DNA from: an uncultured Clostridia bacterium
Lineage (GTDB): Bacteria > Bacillota > Clostridia > UBA1381
NCBI GenBank assembly: GCA_947631235.1
Contig: CANRKO010000005.1
Coordinates: 102,554 to 166,553 of the forward strand
Length of the DNA: 64,000 nt
Reading direction: 5' to 3'
The translations under genes were made by a program, and so were the position numbers. How positions within the stretch are numbered: position 1 is the stretch's first letter; every line of letters starts with the position of its first letter. This document shows, in pieces, positions 9,452 to 18,726 of this stretch. The notes beneath the pieces were generated by a model. The model had not been told where the DNA came from. It searched no databases and worked only from the letters and a program-made list of their open reading frames with translations.

Positions 9452-9760
9452 TCACAGTTTCAAGCCGATTGACTCCTGAACAAGTCTGTTGATTGAGCCG
9501 GCAATATCGCGGCTGCCGTGTCGGTCGGGGATTTCTATTATTAGCGGCGTGTGCAGCGTAAGCTTTAGATTGTCAAGTTCGCTTTTTACAAGCGCGCCCG
9601 CCTTTTCCGTGAACATGAGTATACCCAAATCCTTATCCCCGAGGGCTTTTTTTATTTCCGCGTCAACCTCCTCCGGCGTGTGCGCCACCGCGCCGGGTAT
9701 TCCGGCGAGACGCATACCGATAAGAGTGTCGATATTGTCGCTGATAAGATACATTTTCAT
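9452..9760 (-). CDS. ntpG: V/A-type ATPase subunit F
   Basis: 102 residues. It begins MKMYLISDNIDTLIGMRLAGI, the classic start of the small CheY-like subunit F, then VDAEIKKAL and DLGILMFTEKAG. This subunit caps the central shaft and couples rotation. The start has a GGGAG site. It overlaps nothing and sits 15 bp after ntpK. Confidence 0.92.
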   Translation of the reverse strand: MKMYLISDNIDTLIGMRLAGIPGAVAHTPEEVDAEIKKALGDKDLGILMFTEKAGALVKSELDNLKLTLHTPLIIEIPDRHGSRDIAGSINRLVQESIGLKL

Positions 9761-9775
9761 TGCTTTGCTCCCGCT

Positions 9776-10195
9776 TTACGCGTTAAGTATCATAAACGAA
9801 ATTACCAGACCGTAGAGCGCAATACCTTCCGCCAATGCAACGAAGATAAGTGTCTTACCCATGATGCTCTCGTTCTCGCTCATCGCGCCGATAGCTGCCG
9901 ACGCTGCCGACGATACGGCAATACCGCCGCCTATACCCGAAAGACCGGTAGACACTGCCGCGCCGATGTACTTTAAGCCCTCGCCGACGCTTAGACCCGC
10001 AGCCGTTTCACCTGCCGCAAGCGCGGGAACGGCGCAGCCGAGACAGTAAATAACGCCTATGCCCATAACGCTGAAAAACGCAATCGTGTTCATCAAAAGG
10101 CACTCCTTGCCCTTTCTCTTGCCCGTCGCGCGGTAAATGCCGTAAGGAACGGCAACGCTCAAACCAACCAAAATCAGTAAAATCTTCAATAACAT
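9776..10195 (-). CDS. ntpK: V/A-type ATPase proteolipid subunit K
   Basis: 139 residues from the ATG at 10195, which has GGAGG at 8 nt; a TTG 15 bp upstream overlaps that site and is unlikely. There are four membrane helices as two hairpins. Only the second hairpin keeps the ion-binding carboxylate (Glu near 123 in ALAEGIALYGL), as in other double-hairpin K subunits. It forms the rotating membrane ring. I could not decide between sodium and proton specificity. Confidence 0.93.
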   Translation of the reverse strand: MLLKILLILVGLSVAVPYGIYRATGKRKGKECLLMNTIAFFSVMGIGVIYCLGCAVPALAAGETAAGLSVGEGLKYIGAAVSTGLSGIGGGIAVSSAASAAIGAMSENESIMGKTLIFVALAEGIALYGLVISFMILNA

Positions 10196-10245
10196 TTCAA
10201 TTACCTCCAATATGTGTTTTTATATTCGCGCCAAAGAGGCGTTGT

Positions 10246-12144
10246 TTACTTGTTTTTAAGCGATACGAATTCGCGTCCGTGACCGCTGTAGTAGCGGCTG
10301 AACATCTCGTAATATTCAAGACGGAGTACCTGTATCGCTACGATAAGTCCTTCGAGAACCATGACGAGTATGTTTCCGAAAACGGTCACGAGCATACCGC
10401 CCACGCCGCCGCCCGCCGAGAGCGACGCGACAGCCATCATCATACCGACGTGTATGACCGCGAACGCGCCTATTCTTAGGAACGATATTGTGTTCGTGCA
10501 GAAACTCAGTATTACCTCGAACAGCTCGAAGAAACTCTCCACAAAGAACATTCCGCCCGTCGGGAACAGGTTTTTCTCGCCCTCGATAAGCCGTGTAAGC
10601 GGCTCGGAAAGGTACATGACGAGTACCGCTATGACGAGCATTACCACGAATACGACTGTCGGTATACCGAGGTTTAAGAGTATATTCGCGGCGAGCAGTA
10701 CCACGGCGACGTAAAACAGTATTCCCGCCAGTCCGTTATGCCCGAAGAACGCCTCGCCTTTGTTGCCGCTTTTAAGCATGTTTATGACATTTAAGACCAT
10801 GCCGAATATAATGACAATGCCGCCCATACAGACTGTGCCGATAAGCAGCGACATGATGTTTTCCATAGGCTGCATGGGTGTGTAGTGAAACAGCTCGGGC
10901 AATATTTCCTCGTTGCCGAACACGCTTCCGTATATAAAGCCGCTGACAATTCCGGCAAGTCCGACCATGCCGATTATGCCGCCGAGATCCATTTTCTTAA
11001 ACTTGTACGCCAGAAATCCCACTATCGCGAGTACTGCCGACTGTCCCACATCTCCGAACATTATGCCGAAAAACAGTATATACGTGAACGCCAGTATAGG
11101 CGTCGGGTCGATTTCCCTGTAATTGGGCAGTCCGTACATCTTTACGAACATCTCGAACGGCTTGCATATCGGGTTGTTTTTGAGTTTCGTCGGAGGGGTG
11201 ATATTCTTTACGTCCTCCGCGTCCTCCTGATTGAATATTACAACGTCGCCCGATTTGCCGATTTCCTTTTCGAGTTTTGCCGCGTCCTTCGCCTCCATCC
11301 AGCCGACGATGTAGAAGAACATCTCGCCGTGCGCCGCGCATCTGCGTATTTCGGAGAACTGCTTGCGTTTTTTCGCGAGGTTGTATATGCCGATAAGCTC
11401 CGTCTTTAAATCGGCTATAATATCAGCCGTCTTTTTGCTGAGTTCCGTAATCTGTCCTTTGAGAGCCTCGTTGCGGTTTGTGAGCATACGCTTTATTTCA
11501 TCGGGAGCGCCGGAATACGTTTTGTCAAGCGGTATTTCCTCAAAGTAAAGCGATGTGAACACATCGTCTATTTTCGACTTTTTAAGTCTCGGAGTGAAGT
11601 AAAAACCCCATATATCCGTCTGATCCTCGGCTGTTTTTATGAATACCGTTTCAAGGTCGTCAAGATACGTCATAAGCGTTTTGTAGCTCGCCTTGGGAAT
11701 GTGTCCGAACCTGTACCTGACAAATTCCATTTTGTTTATCTTTGCCATATCGACGTTCAAACCGTTCATCAAGCCGAGAGTTTTAATCGCGTCGTTGTTG
11801 CTCTCTATTTCAGCGCTGAGCGACGCCGCCTCTTTCTTTTCGTTTTCGATGTGGCTGTTTATCTCGTCTATGAATTTGAGCATCTCGTCAGCCGTCTGCT
11901 CCTTACATTCGGTTTCGCTGTCCTGCGGTATGCCGCCGGTCAGGCGAAAAATATTTTCCGCGCTCTTTACGACCGCGTCGTACTCGCTCGCCTCGTCAAA
12001 AGCACGCAGCCGCTTTATTCCCGTAAGCACCGACATCGCGTTTTCAAGATGAATGTCCCTGCCGTAAATATACTTTTCGGCAACGCTGTCAAAACGGTCG
12101 ATAGGTCCCGACACTACCACCATTTTCATTTTTGTTATCGCCAT
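10246..12144 (-). CDS. ntpI: V/A-type ATPase subunit I (a-type stator)
   Basis: 632 residues. The cytoplasmic N-terminal half (1-320) has coiled-coil stretches. The C-terminal half has about eight membrane helices, beginning with the ILAFTYILFFGIMFGDVGQ segment near 350, whose FGMMFGDxG pattern is diagnostic. The essential Arg is expected in a late helix, where EVILSFCTNTISFLRIGAFA lies. This half-channel passes ions to the K ring. The ribosome site is GAGGAGGTA. Confidence 0.94.
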   Translation of the reverse strand: MAITKMKMVVVSGPIDRFDSVAEKYIYGRDIHLENAMSVLTGIKRLRAFDEASEYDAVVKSAENIFRLTGGIPQDSETECKEQTADEMLKFIDEINSHIENEKKEAASLSAEIESNNDAIKTLGLMNGLNVDMAKINKMEFVRYRFGHIPKASYKTLMTYLDDLETVFIKTAEDQTDIWGFYFTPRLKKSKIDDVFTSLYFEEIPLDKTYSGAPDEIKRMLTNRNEALKGQITELSKKTADIIADLKTELIGIYNLAKKRKQFSEIRRCAAHGEMFFYIVGWMEAKDAAKLEKEIGKSGDVVIFNQEDAEDVKNITPPTKLKNNPICKPFEMFVKMYGLPNYREIDPTPILAFTYILFFGIMFGDVGQSAVLAIVGFLAYKFKKMDLGGIIGMVGLAGIVSGFIYGSVFGNEEILPELFHYTPMQPMENIMSLLIGTVCMGGIVIIFGMVLNVINMLKSGNKGEAFFGHNGLAGILFYVAVVLLAANILLNLGIPTVVFVVMLVIAVLVMYLSEPLTRLIEGEKNLFPTGGMFFVESFFELFEVILSFCTNTISFLRIGAFAVIHVGMMMAVASLSAGGGVGGMLVTVFGNILVMVLEGLIVAIQVLRLEYYEMFSRYYSGHGREFVSLKNK

Positions 12145-12159
12145 GTTGTACCTCCTCTC

Positions 12160-13203
12160 CTAAAATCTTACGTGACCGCGTATGGCGTTCGGGTTTAATC
12201 CGTATCTTACGCCCTCGGTTACGGTCGTTATATTTTCCGTTTCAAACTGTTTAAGCACCAGATACGCGAAGATTGCGGCAAGCGACTCCGTGTGGTTTAC
12301 GAATATCTTTCTCGCAGTCCTTGCGTACATCGTGCGATAATTTTCCTCGGGGAAACTGCCGTCCGAAATGCCGTCGAACAATTCTCCGTAAGGCGTTTGC
12401 CCGACGATAATTTCAACGGCTTTCTCCGCGTCCGGCGCGTGTACCGCCGCGCGAAGGCTCTCCTCGCTTATGCGGTGGCGTACCGGCAGAAGGTACGTGA
12501 AGATAATTTCACTCGGAAAACCGTAATACTTCTTGCCGCGGTAAATCCACATTAAATTAAGCATATCTATCTTTGAGCCTATAAGCTCCTCGAACAGTTT
12601 AAGCTGCCCGTTTTTAAGCTTTTTGTGCGCCTCGCGCCACACACGCGAGTAGAGAAACGCATCAAGCACAGCTCCCATAGAGAAGAAGTCGGCGCCTATG
12701 CTTGCCGCACGTCCGAGCGGCTCGGCGTACGGCGTCACGGCGCAGGCGCGTATACAGTCGTCAAGCGACGACGCGCTCTGCATTATCGACTTGTCTATTT
12801 TCGTGTGCGTTTCAAAGAACGCGTCGAACCTGCCTTGGTTCACTTCGTCGCTGCTGCGTTTCTCGTTGTTGTAGATGTAGCGGATTTCGCGTTTCAAAAA
12901 TTCCACTTCACGCTGCATGAACCAGAAGTTTAACAGGCTGCGTTTTTCCTTGTCCACAAATTTATAAATTCTGATATACTCGTCCATTACGTTGTTTTCG
13001 AGTATGAGTTCCATAACGCCGCGGTGTATCTCGCGCTCGTCCACGTCCGACAGCACATCGCTGTAGCCCGCCGCGCTTTTCAGATACGCGCACACGTCTC
13101 CGACGCTCCTCCTTGACAGCAGCTCATCGTAATCCTTTTGGTCGAGGAACCGCGCGTACATGGCTTTGAGTTTCGCGGCAACCGCGCTGTATTCAACGCC
13201 CAT
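12160..13203 (-). CDS. ntpC: V/A-type ATPase subunit C (d-type)
   Basis: 347 residues, mostly helical, opening MGVEYSAVAAKLKAMYARFL and containing repeated YDELLSRRSVGDVCAYLK-like units. This funnel-shaped subunit connects the shaft (D/F) to the membrane ring. It begins 3 bp after the stop of the gene before it, with a weak site inside that gene, so it probably relies on coupling. An operon position before subunit I is unusual but not rare. Confidence 0.88.
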   Translation of the reverse strand: MGVEYSAVAAKLKAMYARFLDQKDYDELLSRRSVGDVCAYLKSAAGYSDVLSDVDEREIHRGVMELILENNVMDEYIRIYKFVDKEKRSLLNFWFMQREVEFLKREIRYIYNNEKRSSDEVNQGRFDAFFETHTKIDKSIMQSASSLDDCIRACAVTPYAEPLGRAASIGADFFSMGAVLDAFLYSRVWREAHKKLKNGQLKLFEELIGSKIDMLNLMWIYRGKKYYGFPSEIIFTYLLPVRHRISEESLRAAVHAPDAEKAVEIIVGQTPYGELFDGISDGSFPEENYRTMYARTARKIFVNHTESLAAIFAYLVLKQFETENITTVTEGVRYGLNPNAIRGHVRF

Positions 13204-13206
13204 CGC

Positions 13207-13527
13207 TTAATTCATCCGCCTTCCGATTACGTTTTCGACTATCCCGTTTACCCATGTTTCCTTATTGGCTTGATATTTGCTTTCAAGTCCGGCGATTTTT
13301 TCGTCAAGTTCCTTCTTCACGGCGGAGATTTTTTCTTCGGCGTCCTTTTCCTCGACGTTTTTGACGTATTCCTCGCGCTCGTGTGCGCGGCGTTCTATAT
13401 CCGCCTCGATTTCCTTCGACTTTTCGGCGATCGACTCGTCAAGCCCGTTGTCGGCTTGTTTCGCGTCGGAGATAATCTCCTGCGCCCTGTCCTCTATTTC
13501 CATAATTTTTTTGATAATCTCTTCCAT
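13207..13527 (-). CDS. ntpF: V/A-type ATPase subunit H/G (peripheral stalk)
   Basis: 106 residues from the ATG at 13527 with AAAGGAGATG upstream; a longer in-frame reading would run into the repeat at 13571-13701 and is rejected. The protein is almost wholly one charged coiled coil (Glu/Lys/Ala-rich) starting MEEIIKKIMEIEDRAQEI, as expected for the partner of subunit E. It is the first gene of the ATPase operon as seen here. Confidence 0.85.
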   Translation of the reverse strand: MEEIIKKIMEIEDRAQEIISDAKQADNGLDESIAEKSKEIEADIERRAHEREEYVKNVEEKDAEEKISAVKKELDEKIAGLESKYQANKETWVNGIVENVIGRRMN

Positions 13528-13570
13528 TATGAAACATCTCCTTTTTGCGGATGGGTTTTTATTTTTGTAT

Positions 13571-13701
13571 AACCCCTCCGACGCCTGCGGCGCCACCTCC
13601 CCTAGTAGGGGAGGCATACGGTGAGGCTCCCCTATTAGGGGAGCTGTCACACGTAGTGTGACTGAGGGGTTTTGCGGGCGGATAATATCCGCCCCTACGC
13701 C
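13571..13701. repeat. Intergenic palindrome mosaic, copy 1
   Basis: Block B (13571-13615) is CCCCTCC, a CGCCTGCGGCG hairpin and an ACCTCCCC/GGGGAGGC stem. It is joined to block A (13625-13672), with GGCTCCCC/GGGGAGC and GTCACAC/GTGTGAC stems and a GACTGAGGGG end. The outer ends AACCCCTC and GAGGGGTT are perfect inverted repeats. A further GGGCGGATAATATCCGCCC palindrome follows. Related copies are at 32955 and 49306. Confidence 0.8.
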
Positions 13702-15069
13702 CTAATTTTTCAAACTCTGCAGCGGTGCGGGGATACGTCCGCCGCGGTTTATAAATTCCTCGCTCGAATACCGTTTCACCGGCATTACGGGTCCCGTACC
13801 CAGCAGACCGCCGAACTCCACCACGTCGCCCTCTTTTTTACCGGGCGCGGGTATCACTCTTACAGCCGTCGTTTTTGAATTTACCATGCCTATTGCCGCC
13901 TCGTCGGCGATTATTGCCGATATGGTCGAGGCGGGCGTGTCGCCGGGGATTACTATCATGTCAAGACCCACCGAGCATACGCACGTCATAGCCTCCAGCT
14001 TTTCAATCGTGAGCGCACCTTCCTTTGCCGCGCTTATCATTCCCGCGTCCTCGCTCACGGGTATGAACGCGCCCGACAGTCCGCCTACGTAGCCGGACGC
14101 CATTACGCCGCCCTTTTTGACCGCGTCGTTTAAAAGCGCGAGCGCAGCGGTCGTGCCGTGTGCGCCGCATTTTTCAAGCCCCATTTCCTCTAATATATAC
14201 GCAACGCTGTCGCCTATCGCCGGAGTCGGCGCGAGCGACAAGTCCACTATTCCGAACGGTACGCCCAAACGTTTCGACGCCTCACGCGCCACAAGCTGTC
14301 CCATACGCGTAATCTTGAACGCGGTCTTTTTAATCGTTTCCGCGACGTAACCGAAATCCTTGCCCTTCGCCATTTCGAGCGCACATTTTACAACGCCGGG
14401 ACCCGATACGCCGACGTTTATCACACATTCGCCCTCGCCCTCGCCGAGGAACGCGCCAGCCATAAACGGGTTGTCCTCGACGGCGTTGCAGAACACTACA
14501 AGCTTTGCGCACGCGAACCCCTGCGTGTCGGCTGTCTTGTCAGCCGCTTTTTTCACGATTTCGCCCATCTGCTTTACCGCGTCCATATTTATTCCCGCCC
14601 TCGTCGAGCCGACGTTGACGCTGGAGCATACAAGGTCGGTTGACGCGAGCGCGTCGGGAATTGAATTTATAAGTATTCTTTCTCCGTTCGTGTAATCCTT
14701 ATGCACAAGCGCGCTGTAGCCGCCGATAAAGTTTACTCCGACCGTTTTTGCCGCGCGGTCGAGCGTTTTGGCTATCATCACAGCCTTTTCCTCGCTCGGC
14801 TCGTCGAGCGCGTCAACGAGCGTTGCGACGGGCGTTACCGATATGCGCTTGTTTATGATTGGTATGCCGAACTGTTCCTCTATGTCCTCGCCGACTTTTA
14901 CGAGGTCTTTCGCGAGCGTCGTTATCTTTTTATACACCTTGTCGCACACAACGTCTATGTCGCCGCCCGCGCAGCTTTTGAGCGATATGCCCATGGTGAT
15001 CGTGCGTATGTCAAGGTTTTCGTCGTCGATCATGCGTATTGTTTCGACTATTTCAAAGGGATTTATCAT
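13702..15069 (-). CDS. UPF0210/DUF711 family protein
   Basis: 455 residues, close to the family's normal 450. It opens [26 protein letters not shown] and has glycine-rich conserved stretches such as [12 protein letters not shown] and [19 protein letters not shown]. The family is widespread in anaerobes, mostly next to an ACT-domain gene as here; its biochemical role is not established and I do not propose one. The ribosome site is GGGGAGGG. It starts 16 bp after the ACT gene. Confidence 0.85.
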   Translation of the reverse strand: MINPFEIVETIRMIDDENLDIRTITMGISLKSCAGGDIDVVCDKVYKKITTLAKDLVKVGEDIEEQFGIPIINKRISVTPVATLVDALDEPSEEKAVMIAKTLDRAAKTVGVNFIGGYSALVHKDYTNGERILINSIPDALASTDLVCSSVNVGSTRAGINMDAVKQMGEIVKKAADKTADTQGFACAKLVVFCNAVEDNPFMAGAFLGEGEGECVINVGVSGPGVVKCALEMAKGKDFGYVAETIKKTAFKITRMGQLVAREASKRLGVPFGIVDLSLAPTPAIGDSVAYILEEMGLEKCGAHGTTAALALLNDAVKKGGVMASGYVGGLSGAFIPVSEDAGMISAAKEGALTIEKLEAMTCVCSVGLDMIVIPGDTPASTISAIIADEAAIGMVNSKTTAVRVIPAPGKKEGDVVEFGGLLGTGPVMPVKRYSSEEFINRGGRIPAPLQSLKN

Positions 15070-15085
15070 TATATCATCCCTCCCC

Positions 15086-15355
15086 TTATATTCTGTGCAT
15101 GGAGGTGAATATTTCCTCTCTCTGTACGTGAATGGACAGTCCCATTTCCTCGCCGCACTTATCGAGCGCGTCCGTCACGTCCTTGAACGGAACAGCGTTG
15201 TTCTCGAAGTTGACGAGCATTATCATCGTGAACATGTCCTGCATGACCGTCTGGGATATGTCGAGTATGTTTACCTCGTGCGCGTAAAGTATGTTGCTGA
15301 CCTTCGCGATTATTCCCTTTTGGTCTTTGCCTATTACCGTTACAACTGCTTTCAT
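15086..15355 (-). CDS. ACT-domain regulatory protein (UPF0237 family)
   Basis: 89 residues from the ATG at 15355 with AAAAGGAGAA. It is a single ACT domain: [20 protein letters not shown], then [20 protein letters not shown] domains bind small ligands such as amino acids. Its start overlaps the end of the methyltransferase gene by 4 nt (ATGA), and the UPF0210 gene follows at once. The ACT plus UPF0210 pairing is conserved and suggests ligand-dependent control of the neighbour; the ligand is unknown. Confidence 0.85.
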   Translation of the reverse strand: MKAVVTVIGKDQKGIIAKVSNILYAHEVNILDISQTVMQDMFTMIMLVNFENNAVPFKDVTDALDKCGEEMGLSIHVQREEIFTSMHRI

Positions 15356-16092
15356 CGTGTTTCTCCTTTTCTCTGTCTCAATGCCTCGTACATCAGCACG
15401 GCGGCGGCGACGGACGCGTTCAGCGAATTTATATCGCCCGCCATCGGTATACTCGCGATAAAATCGCACTTCTCCTTTACGAGCCTTGAAATGCCCTCGC
15501 CCTCGCTGCCTATCACGATACCGAGCGCGCCCTTTAAATCCGTCTTATACATTTCCTCGCCGTCCATATCCGCGCCGGTTATCCACAGTCCCGCTTTTTT
15601 GAGGTCGTCTATTGTCTGCGCGATATTTGTGACCTTCGCTACGGGCGTGTAAACAGCCGCGCCCGCCGACGTTTTTAAGACTGTACTGTTTACCCCTACG
15701 CCGCCGCGTTTCGGTATTATCACGCCATGAGCGCCGACGCAGTTAGCGGTACGGATTATCGCGCCGAGGTTGTGCGGGTCGGTTATCTTGTCGCAGATAA
15801 TCACGAACGGCGGCTCACCTTTTTCGGCTGCTCTTTTAAGAATATCCTCGACCGTCGCGTACTCCTGCATACTCACTATCGCGATAACGCCCTGGTGATT
15901 GCCGCCCTCGGCGAGCGCGTCAAGCTTTTCCTTCGCCGTTTCCTGTATGATTATGCCGTTTTCCTTGGCTCGTTTTACTATCGGTATAACGCCGCCCTCG
16001 TATCTGCCCTTTTTAATCAGTATCTTGTCGATTGCCCTGCCCGACTTTATCGCCTCAAGGACGGGGTTTCTGCCTATTATCTTATCGTCCAT
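15352..16092 (-). CDS. rlmB: TrmH-family 23S rRNA (guanosine-2'-O-)-methyltransferase
   Basis: 246 residues. An N-terminal L30e-like substrate domain starts DDKIIGRNPVLEAIKSG. The SPOUT catalytic domain has the three knot motifs: NLGAIIRTANCVGAHGV, IVIGSEGEGISRLV and SLNASVAAAVLMYE. This pattern matches RlmB, which methylates the ribose of a 23S rRNA guanosine. No strong promoter was seen between it and the lysC terminator. Confidence 0.88.
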   Translation of the reverse strand: MDDKIIGRNPVLEAIKSGRAIDKILIKKGRYEGGVIPIVKRAKENGIIIQETAKEKLDALAEGGNHQGVIAIVSMQEYATVEDILKRAAEKGEPPFVIICDKITDPHNLGAIIRTANCVGAHGVIIPKRGGVGVNSTVLKTSAGAAVYTPVAKVTNIAQTIDDLKKAGLWITGADMDGEEMYKTDLKGALGIVIGSEGEGISRLVKEKCDFIASIPMAGDINSLNASVAAAVLMYEALRQRKGETR

Positions 16093-16113
16093 TATATATC
16101 TCCATTCGGCACG

Positions 16114-16153
16114 AAAACCACAAGTGCCCGAAAAACTACGCCCTTGTGGTTTT
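16114..16153 (-). terminator. hom-lysC operon terminator
   Basis: An 11-bp stem, AAAACCACAAG (16114-16124) with CTTGTGGTTTT (16143-16153), has an 18-nt loop; the outer A:U pairs double as the T-tract. It lies 18 bp after the lysC stop. Confidence 0.6.
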
Positions 16154-16170
16154 CTGTGATTGGTATTCGA

Positions 16171-17379
16171 TTATTTAAGCAGGAACTTGTCATGTATCGC
16201 AATGACCGCCGCCTCCGCGTCCTTACGCGCTACAAGCACCGAAATTTTTATTTCGGAGGTCGCTATCATGTTGATGTTGATGTGCGCGTCGTACAGTGCC
16301 TCAAACATCTTCGCCGCGACGCCGGAGTTGTTTACCATACCCGCGCCGACGATCGACACCTTCGACACATCGCTTGTGGACTTGATCTCCCTCGCGTTTA
16401 TGAACTCCTTGTTTTCTTCGAGCAGGTCGAGCGTCTTCTGCAAATCGCCCTCGGTGACGGTAAAGCTGATGTCCTTCGTCTTGCCGTCGCCTATCGACTG
16501 GATTATGAGGTCAACGCTTATGCCCTTTCTCGCAATCATTTCAAATATCTGGAACGCCTTGCCCGGCGCGTCCTCAACGCCGCAAAGCGCTATTCTCGCG
16601 CAGTCGTTATCTCTCGTAACGCCTCTTACCAACATTTTTTCCACTTTAGAAACCTCCTTAACATATGTGCCTTCGTGGTCGTTCAGGCTCGAACGAACGG
16701 ACAGCTTGACATTGTACTTCTTCGCCATTTCGACGCTCCTGTTGTGGAGTACGTTCGCGCCCAGTGACGCAAGCTCCAGCATCTCGTCGTAGGATATATC
16801 GTTTAATTTATACGCCGTCTTGCATATTCTCGGGTCGGTCGTGTAAACGCCGTCAACGTCGGTGTATATCTCGCACAAATCGGCGTGCAGCGCAGCCGCA
16901 AGCGCAACGGCGGAGGTGTCCGAGCCGCCGCGTCCCAATGTCGTTATATCGTCGTACTTGTTGATGCCCTGAAAGCCCGCGACAATTACAATTCTCTTTC
17001 TGTCAAGCTCGGTCTGTATTCTTTCCGTGTCTATTCTCTTTATTCTCGCCGCGCTGTGCTTTGAGTCGGTCAAAACTCCCGCCTGCCAGCCGGTAAACGA
17101 TATTACCGGGTAGCCGAGCTTTTCTATCGCCATAGCCAAAAGCGCTATCGAAATCTGCTCGCCGCTTGACAAAAGCTGATCCATCTCGCGCTTTGACGCG
17201 TCGGGGTTGATCTCCTTCGCCTTTTCGATAAGGTCGTCGGTCGTGTCGCCCTGCGCCGATACGGCTACGACGACGCTGTTGCCTTCTTTATATGTGTTCG
17301 TAACGCGTCTTGCGACGTTCATTACTCTTTCCGCGTCCTTTACCGAAGTACCGCCGTACTTCTGAACTACCAATGCCAT
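16171..17379 (-). CDS. lysC: Aspartate kinase
   Basis: 402 residues, a monofunctional enzyme. The kinase domain opens VVQKYGGTSVKDAERV and carries LGRGGSDTSAVALAAAL near 155. Two ACT domains follow (from about 260), the site of feedback inhibition by lysine and/or threonine in the family. It phosphorylates aspartate, the first step to lysine, threonine and methionine. It lies 33 bp downstream of hom, sharing that promoter. The ribosome site is AAAGGAGT. Confidence 0.95.
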   Translation of the reverse strand: MALVVQKYGGTSVKDAERVMNVARRVTNTYKEGNSVVVAVSAQGDTTDDLIEKAKEINPDASKREMDQLLSSGEQISIALLAMAIEKLGYPVISFTGWQAGVLTDSKHSAARIKRIDTERIQTELDRKRIVIVAGFQGINKYDDITTLGRGGSDTSAVALAAALHADLCEIYTDVDGVYTTDPRICKTAYKLNDISYDEMLELASLGANVLHNRSVEMAKKYNVKLSVRSSLNDHEGTYVKEVSKVEKMLVRGVTRDNDCARIALCGVEDAPGKAFQIFEMIARKGISVDLIIQSIGDGKTKDISFTVTEGDLQKTLDLLEENKEFINAREIKSTSDVSKVSIVGAGMVNNSGVAAKMFEALYDAHININMIATSEIKISVLVARKDAEAAVIAIHDKFLLK

Positions 17380-17412
17380 TTATATATATACTCCTTTCGG
17401 TAATTGTCTGTT

Positions 17413-18624
17413 TTAACCGAGAATTTTTATGCTTGTGATAACGTCCTTGAGCGCGCCCGTTTTTTCCTCAATTTCGGAACGGGTAATGGGTTCGGTTACG
17501 AACGCCGACTCGCCCTCCGTTATGTTATCCACAAACTCGCATCTTCCGAATATTTTGCTCACGTTTTCCGCGCTGTCGGTAGTGCGCACGAACCACGCGA
17601 ACTTTTTGCTGTCGCCGTCAGCCATAATATTGCCGTCGGGCTTTTGCCACATAATCTTTTTACTTCTCTCGGCGTGCTTTACCGCATCTACAACGTCCGC
17701 GACAACCGCGCTCGCCGTCGGCAGCTTGCCCGCGCCCGCGCCGTAGAACATAACGTCGCCCACGCAGTCGCCCGTTACCGTTATGGCGTTCATTACGCCG
17801 TCAACGCCCGAAAGCGGATTTCCGTTGTTTATAATCATCGGCGACACTATCGAGTATATTTTGCCGTCCCCGCGGAACTCGGCGTAGCCTATCAGCTTTA
17901 TTACAGAGTCCATCTGCGCCGCGTATTTCACGTCGTCGAGCGTTATATTCGTTATACCCTCGGTGTCGATGTCGTTATAATCGACCGTAAGCCCCGACGC
18001 GAGCGATGCGAGTATCGCTATTTTCCTGCAAGCGTCGTGTCCTTCCACGTCGGCGGCGGGATTTCTCTCGGCAAAGCCCTTCGTCTGCGCGTCCTTTAAC
18101 GCCGTGTCAAACGTCTTGCCCTTGCGTATCATCTGGTCTAAAATATAATTCGTCGTGCCGTTCAGTATTCCGGCTATGCGAGTTATGTTGTTAGCCGTGA
18201 GACACTGGTGCATCGGTCTTATGATAGGTATGCCGCCGCCCACGCTCGCCTCGAAGAAGTAGTTTACGTTCTTTTCGCGCGCGATTTCCAAAAGCTCCGT
18301 GCCGTATGTCGCGACAAGTTCCTTGTTCGACGTTACGACGCTTTTCCCCGCCTCCAAAAGAGCCTTTGTAAACTCGTACGCGGGGTGAAGTCCGCCCATT
18401 ACCTCGGCGGCTACCGTCACCTCGCCGTCGTTCAATATATCGTTAAAATCCTTTGTGAAAAGAGCCGGCTCGGGGTGATCCGGAAAATCGCGTATATCAA
18501 GTATATATTTTATGTCTATCGTTTCACCGCCGGCGTTTTTTGTAAGTTTATCGGCGTTGGTTTTTATGATTTCGTACACGCCGCTGCCGACAGTGCCGTA
18601 CCCCATGATTGCAGCTTTCGCCAT
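17413..18624 (-). CDS. hom: Homoserine dehydrogenase
   Basis: 403 residues. The NAD(P)-binding N-terminus has GYGTVGSGVYEII, and the catalytic domain has GILNGTTNYILDQM and the ADVEGHDACRKIAIL segment with the active-site Lys. A short C-terminal ACT region follows (FAWFVRTTD onward, about 70 residues). It reduces aspartate semialdehyde to homoserine. It is the first gene of the hom-lysC unit; GGGGAGG precedes the start. Confidence 0.94.
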   Translation of the reverse strand: MAKAAIMGYGTVGSGVYEIIKTNADKLTKNAGGETIDIKYILDIRDFPDHPEPALFTKDFNDILNDGEVTVAAEVMGGLHPAYEFTKALLEAGKSVVTSNKELVATYGTELLEIAREKNVNYFFEASVGGGIPIIRPMHQCLTANNITRIAGILNGTTNYILDQMIRKGKTFDTALKDAQTKGFAERNPAADVEGHDACRKIAILASLASGLTVDYNDIDTEGITNITLDDVKYAAQMDSVIKLIGYAEFRGDGKIYSIVSPMIINNGNPLSGVDGVMNAITVTGDCVGDVMFYGAGAGKLPTASAVVADVVDAVKHAERSKKIMWQKPDGNIMADGDSKKFAWFVRTTDSAENVSKIFGRCEFVDNITEGESAFVTEPITRSEIEEKTGALKDVITSIKILG

Positions 18625-18686
18625 ATAAATGTGCCTCCCCGTTCTATATTAAATGACATTATTTTCAAAAAAACAATACACCGCTT

Positions 18687-18715
18687 ATATTATCACAACA
18701 GCGCGGTAAAGTCAA
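18687..18715 (-). promoter_or_regulatory. hom-lysC promoter
   Basis: On the minus strand TTGACT (18715-18710), a 17-bp spacer and TAATAT (18692-18687). The predicted start is near 18680, leaving a short leader of about 55 nt with no riboswitch-like structure that I can see. Confidence 0.7.
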
Positions 18716-18726
18716 TATTTTTGACA

